This document shows positions 59,213 through 64,000 of a DNA stretch of 64,000 nt, piece after piece (position 1 is the first letter of the stretch; every line of letters begins with the position of its first letter). Under the pieces are notes generated by a model. That model worked only from the letters and a program-made list of their open reading frames with translations, was not told where the DNA came from and ran no database searches. Location of the stretch: assembly GCA_032622095.1 (NCBI GenBank), contig CP136061.1, positions 264,150,077-264,214,076 on the forward strand, written 5' to 3'. Both the position numbers and the translations under genes were made by a program. The stretch comes from Siphonodentalium dalli (taxonomy: Eukaryota; Mollusca; Scaphopoda; Gadilida; Siphonodentaliidae).

Positions 59213-62200
59213 TTAGTTTCCCATCAGTACGTCCATTTTCTTCTTCATCAATCTTCGCCGCTTATTCTGTTCGTTCATTAGTTTAGTCCTTAGTTGTATG
59301 TATGTGCATTTAAGTTCAAGGTAATTTTGGGATAGGTAGTCTTCAATATCCTTCTTTCCTGAAAAATATATGAAGAAACACATTTACTAACAAAAATCCT
59401 GTAATCTGTTTATGCTTAACAAGGAAACCTATTTTGAAAAATGAAAGGGAAATTGGCTGCTTGATTTCTTACTAATGTAGACAACTCTGTCATATTTATT
59501 TGTTTATTTGGAGTTGAACATAGCTTTCTATAGCTAAGATGATATCACAGGGCACAATGTTCCCAAGATGAAGGCAAAAAACTACAGCAGACCTACCAGA
59601 TGGCTGAAATAATTCACGAACTACTGGCGAGGAACTGGAAAGCTCATTTACATACTAATCCTGACCTGCAATGGCTCAGCAGTTCACATAGTCTTCTCAA
59701 ATTTCAATGGAGCAAAGTTCAGTTCAGTGAATTGGCTACATCCAAAGATTCAGAAGAATATGTGAACTGCTAAGCCATTGCAGGTCATCAACTTGGCTAC
59801 TAGTAGTGAGATTATTTATATCCCACTGGGCTCTATGGTATTGAAAATTCGAACATGTTTGTGTGTGTGTTCAGAAGCATAGGAGAAACATGTGAACCGC
59901 CACAGTAACCAAAGCAGAAAGCATAGAACATTGCACTAGAAGGGATATGTTGCTTCTTTATTTTATGACCCATTTGACGCCTTCTGCTAGCCCACAGCAA
60001 AAAAACCATAGCAAGGTGGAAAGTTGAAGAATGCAAATTTAGACTGAATATAGGTTAACATGTCTGAAACTGAAGGGGGGGGGGCATGGAGTTGTAATTT
60101 TCTTATGTTTTGACCCTACATTTGGAAATTTCTTGGTGTTTGAAAATTGTTCAGGGCTCAAGGCCCAAGGGGGAGGTGGGTTTGTAAGCTGCAGATGGAA
60201 AGCTGGGGGTTGATCCCCCTTTCCCATTTAAGACCCCTTAGCTATGAACCTGTGTAAGCATGACTTCAACCTGTCTGACTGGGAAAGAGAAGAATACATT
60301 ACAATACAAATGTATATTAATTTCGTGTAACTGAAGGCCTGTATTTCAGGCCTTGTGTTGGAATTTTCGATTTTGGTTTGGTCCGTTCAATTTTGGCATG
60401 CATATGGCCCTTTTTCAACTTAGAAATTGCAAAAATTCTCATAACTTAGTTTCCTGGTAATAAGTCCAGTTTAATACATGAGTCAATCGGAAAACCTGTT
60501 TTTTGTGGCTCAGTTAAAATAAAATGCAAGTTCAAATTTCGCACCAGTTCGATGAGTTTCCAGATTTATTGCTTTCCAGATAACTTTCATTTTGATTTTC
60601 TGATTCAAACATGGTGTGTGGATGTTTGGCTAGGAAACAGGCCTAGTTCCAATTTGGTTTCAGTCCATTCATTATTGGTGCAGTTATGGCCCTTTTACGA
60701 CAAGATTTATTTGTTCAAAACATATTTGGTGTGATGACTTCTTTCATTGAAACGCACTTCAAGTTTGAACTTGGGTTCAGTCTGACCATGTTTTGCAGAG
60801 TTATAGCCATTCGAGTTAAGCCACATCTGGCAGCGCTCTTGTTAGTTTATTTTGAAATATTTTTTTTGCAATAATTTGTTCCACATCATATACTCACTTG
60901 GTAACTGATTGCCTTTCTCTTTCCTTATAAATTCTTTGAAATCTTGTTTTATTTTTTCAGTTGCATCATCACTCCATTTGAAGAAAACTAAAATTGTGTG
61001 GAAGAATATCTTTATATAGAATTATTGAATCAAAATATAACCTACACTCTGGCCTCAAAATAACGGGTATTGCATCGCATTTAGCAACACAAATCACAAA
61101 TTTAGTGATGCAATTTATATTTTTCAATCGCCTTTTGTGTTAAGTTTATAAATCAATTTGTTAGATAACAAGGTAATTGTGTCATCCAGGCGCGGAATGC
61201 AATGATCATAGCATCAGTTACCTTTAGTGTGTTCACTGGGATGTAACTCCAAATTACAAAGTGTGATAAATTACGATGGCATCATTTATCAAGGGCAGGG
61301 AGAACGTGACAGACCTGTCAAAATGGCCGACAATGGTGAAAATTCTAATGCTCCTGTTGTCACTGCGATTTAATAAATATCATGACTTCTATATCGGTGA
61401 TGTTCTACTAGTGCTAGACTACATATTTATTCTAAAAAATTGAGAATTTGTTTGAAAAATGGGCTAGATTTCTTACCACAAAAATCCATGATTGCCATTT
61501 GCGGCTGCCGCGAGAACGGAAAAAACTAGTGAAGATTAATTTGAAATTAATGCACCAAATGCATGCCTAGAATCTAAACTACAACCAAGCAGCCATGGAT
61601 TTTCACAGATATCCTTAGTTTTGGTGATATTTTCAAAATAGTGATATTATGTCTCTTTCTGAGGGGTAAATGTGGTTAAATGACGTTTACATGAAAGTTA
61701 TGATGCACAAAGAAAATGCATTGCTTCTTGGTTGCAGTGGACACATTTAGCCAATAGATGCAATAAAAATTATACTTGTCTGATGCTTCATTTTTATTTA
61801 TTAATATTTCAGCTAAATTTGGCGATCTAAGTACACATTTTGAATACCGATGCACATTTACTAAGGTTCGTAATATAACCCCCAGCCTACGAAATATGAA
61901 ATTTTATATGGCATGTTGTATTCACCTGTTGAATTTCGGCAGGCAGCATCGGTTTCTGTTTGCGCCTCTGAATAGCCTTCTTTGGGTACACTTTGGGCAA
62001 CACCTGAAAAAATGAAGTTCAAAAGGAAAATTGTAAAATACTATATACATATTTTCTCTTTCTAATGAAAAGCTAATACAAATCAGGAATCAACATAGCC
62101 TAAAACAATACAATGGTCTCCGGTAGGTTTCGACCAATCCGCACCTCTGAATACTACTCCATATACTCAATACATGTATGATTGTAAATATTTGAATATG

Positions 62201-63556
62201 AAAGTGTCCAAGACACTGTAGGTTATCTTGATCCACTACCATTTTTATGTTGTCAATTCTATAATTTCGATAATTTATTTTTATCTAATAATGTAAAACA
62301 ATCGCTGCATGGCCGCCATTTTGGGCAGCTGACTGACCAAACAGGGCATTTTCATCTAGGCATGAATCTGATCATGGATATGAGCGGAAAAGAGCTGCAG
62401 GGTGTAAACTTGCTGAACAATTTTGAATGAATCCAAGATAGGTGCATGGTGTCCATTGTGGGTGGCTGACCACAATAAACAAGAAGAAGTCTTATTGGAT
62501 GAAAAAGTCCAAGACACTCAAATCAGAGATATTGTGTTGGGTCACCAGATACAATTTTGGATGAGGGCAAGTCAATGTACATCTCAACAGCGTTCTGTTC
62601 TGGAGAAAATCAAAATGTGAAAAGCTATCGAATGATGGACACCAAGTAATGACTCAAACTCACAGAATAAAAACTCAAGTCAAGAATTACTGCCCAGCGC
62701 ACAGAATAAGTTCATTGCAAGAAATAACATCCAGCCTACAAAACATGACATTTTAGGCCATTGTTAATTAAATTTATGTTTGTGTCAATCAAGATTTCCA
62801 TATAAGAAAGCGTAATGCAGTGATTATTAATTATTTCCAGGGGATCTAGTTTGGGTAGAATCTCTACTGTGGCTGTAGATATAACAATGTATTTAACTGT
62901 AGGTTAAGGTCCAAGCTTGTGATTGCATGATTGAGATGAGCCAATTTTGCTTTGATTTGTTTACAATCATGGTTCCGGTATATCTCTCAGCTAATCAAAA
63001 CAACTTTATTGCAATTATCAGATCACAAAAATCATGATGGCACCATCCCTACTCTCAGGTGCCAAATAATAGTGTCCCCACACATCACTATTATCAGGCC
63101 ATCACGATTATTAGGCACCTGAAAGTAATTGTCAAATGGATTATTTAGAAACAAGTATTAACAAAGAAATTTAGGCCCGCATTGTCTGTTTAATGTTATA
63201 CCGGTCAACATTTTTGTGATAAATTAAACCGGAAATATGACAAAGGTGACCTTGTCGTGACACCGAGAATGGCAGTGTATACTTCCGTACGAAAAATAAC
63301 CACACATATTTCCGGTCAATTTGATCACTGCATGTCGAGAGGTACAACAAAAGTTGATTTAATGCCTGTATGGTGAAATAATAAAACGGAATGTGCTATT
63401 ATTTTCGGCAAAAATCAAAATGCGGCGATTGACGCTAAACATAAATTTAATTAACAGTGGCCTTATATAGCTTGTTGTGTTCACCTGTTGAATTTAGGGA
63501 GGCAGAATCTGCAACCACCTCTGAATGGTCTTCTTTGGGTACACTTTGGGCATCAC
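59213..63556 (-). CDS. host gene, 3' part, four exons; SANT/Myb-like C-terminal protein
   Basis: Exons on the minus strand, from upstream: 63485-63556 (72 nt), 61926-62003 (78 nt), 60898-60987 (90 nt), 59213-59358 (146 nt with TAA). All have AG acceptors and GT donors (gtgaac, gtgaat, gtgagt), and every junction is phase 1. The frame reads DAQSVPKEDHSEVV..., VAQSVPKEGYSEAQTET..., FFKWSDDATEKIKQDFKEF, then RKKDIEDYLSQNYLELKC and the basic end NEQNKRRRLMKKKMDVLM. The first two exons are tandem duplicates. FFKWSDD..IKQDFKEFI...LPRKKDIEDYL resembles the SANT/Myb-like helix unit that ends many uncharacterised invertebrate proteins; the function is unknown. The N-terminus lies beyond the window or in unseen exons; a possible exon near 63953-63990 could not be fitted in frame. 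Confidence 0.7.
59664..59785. repeat. inverted repeat in intron, 27-bp arms
   Basis: ACCTGCAATGGCTCAGCAGT at the left is inverted at 59759-59785 with one mismatch over 27 bp; 68-nt loop. Confidence 0.85.
60331..60850 (+). repeat. interspersed repeat with head hairpin, in intron
   Basis: Opens with AAGGCCTG-TATT-TCAGGCCTT. Modules of the kind TATGGCCCTTTT with TTTGGTTTGGTCC / TTTGGTTTCAGTCC follow in two copies about 300 bp apart. Confidence 0.6.
62002..62110 (-). repeat. duplicated intron flank of the tandem exon (copy 1)
   Basis: The intron just upstream of the 61926-62003 exon matches 63555-63663 almost base for base over about 100 bp, showing that exon and flank were duplicated together. 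Confidence 0.88.
63050..63128. repeat. inverted repeat in intron
   Basis: CTCTCAGGTGCCAAATAATA pairs with TATTAGGCACCTGAAAG; a nested AATAGTG/CACTATT pair lies inside. Confidence 0.75.
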
Positions 63557-63663
63557 CTGAAAAAATGAAGTTCAAAAGGAAAATTGTAAAATACTATATA
63601 CATATTTTCTCTTTCTAATGAAAAGCTAATACAAATCAGGAACCAAGCTAGCCTAAAACAATA
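63555..63663 (-). repeat. duplicated intron flank of the tandem exon (copy 2)
   Basis: Partner of 62002-62110. Differences are a handful of substitutions near the far end. Confidence 0.88.
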
Positions 63664-64000
63664 CAAGCGAGTTTTCAAGTCTATATTCAGCTATATTTGA
63701 AATTTATAGCCAGTCATAATTTTCAGAAGCCAGATTTTTTTAGTAATATCACGTGAATGCCTGTGAAAGCCATCAAAATTTGTTTACATATATCAGAGAT
63801 ATATCTCACACTCAAGAAAAGGATCTATTAAATATTGATCACTTTTTTAAAAATAAAAATTAACTTCAGACCTTTACTGAGCTTCTTTAAAATAATGCAC
63901 TCAAGTGTTCTTCTTTAAACATAATTTTCTGCATGGTTGTTAGTTACCTTTAGATCGATGAAAGCCATCAACTTTTTGGCTTTATTTACTGAATATATAC

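Noticed and set aside
63953-63990. A further upstream exon of the minus-strand host gene
   Set aside because: A donor-like AAAG|GTAACT is present, but the frame needed for a phase-1 junction meets a stop, and the window ends there.

Overview
This is a gene-poor, AT-rich stretch of an invertebrate nuclear genome. The organism is most likely a mollusc or another lophotrochozoan. The reasons are the frequent ACATGT/TACATGTA words, the bivalve-type repeats with TCCGTC tracts, the LINE, Penelope-like, BEL and hAT families present, and the degenerate C2H2 zinc-finger arrays with TGDRPY linkers. This is inference from sequence style; no species was identified.

Layout. 1-4990: a LINE tail, a 50-bp minisatellite, two TTAA-flanked MITE copies, and a MITE whose terminal repeats are themselves palindromes. 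4990-6650: a C2H2 zinc-finger array split by an inserted repeat; more decayed finger remnants lie at 15250-15425 and 16745-17150 (minus) and at 37386-37753 and 38905-39250 (plus). 6960-11880: a decayed L1/Tx1-type LINE on the minus strand whose endonuclease region contains a 3.1-kb satellite. The 33-bp unit of that satellite is a run of the endonuclease's own codons (KYIANIYGPNE). 13430-18660: foldback hairpins, MITEs and a head-hairpin/TCCGTC repeat.

19038-27215: a complete BEL/Pao-like LTR element with a 5-bp target duplication (ACCGG). Its 5' LTR is interrupted by a MITE and its 3' LTR by a 3.2-kb LINE. Its pol open frame stops being recognisable as reverse transcriptase after the first palm strands and continues into a Ser/Gly/Tyr-rich tail, so it looks non-autonomous.

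27216-46821: mostly non-genic. It contains a diverged tandem repeat (31105-33275), five more MITE copies including two inverted pairs, a tRNA-derived SINE and a roughly 230-bp satellite (42245-45155). 46822-50907: a 422-bp tandem duplication with a tRNA-like core, then two Penelope-like elements fused head to head between (TA)n tracts. 52228-53253 and 55673-59135: two non-autonomous hAT elements with 8-bp target duplications.

59213-63556: the only convincing host gene. It is the 3' part of a minus-strand gene with four exons visible, all joined in phase 1, and one exon is tandemly duplicated together with its intron flank. Everything else that looks like a gene is transposon- or zinc-finger-derived and most of it is broken. 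No standard tRNA, rRNA or CRISPR was found.
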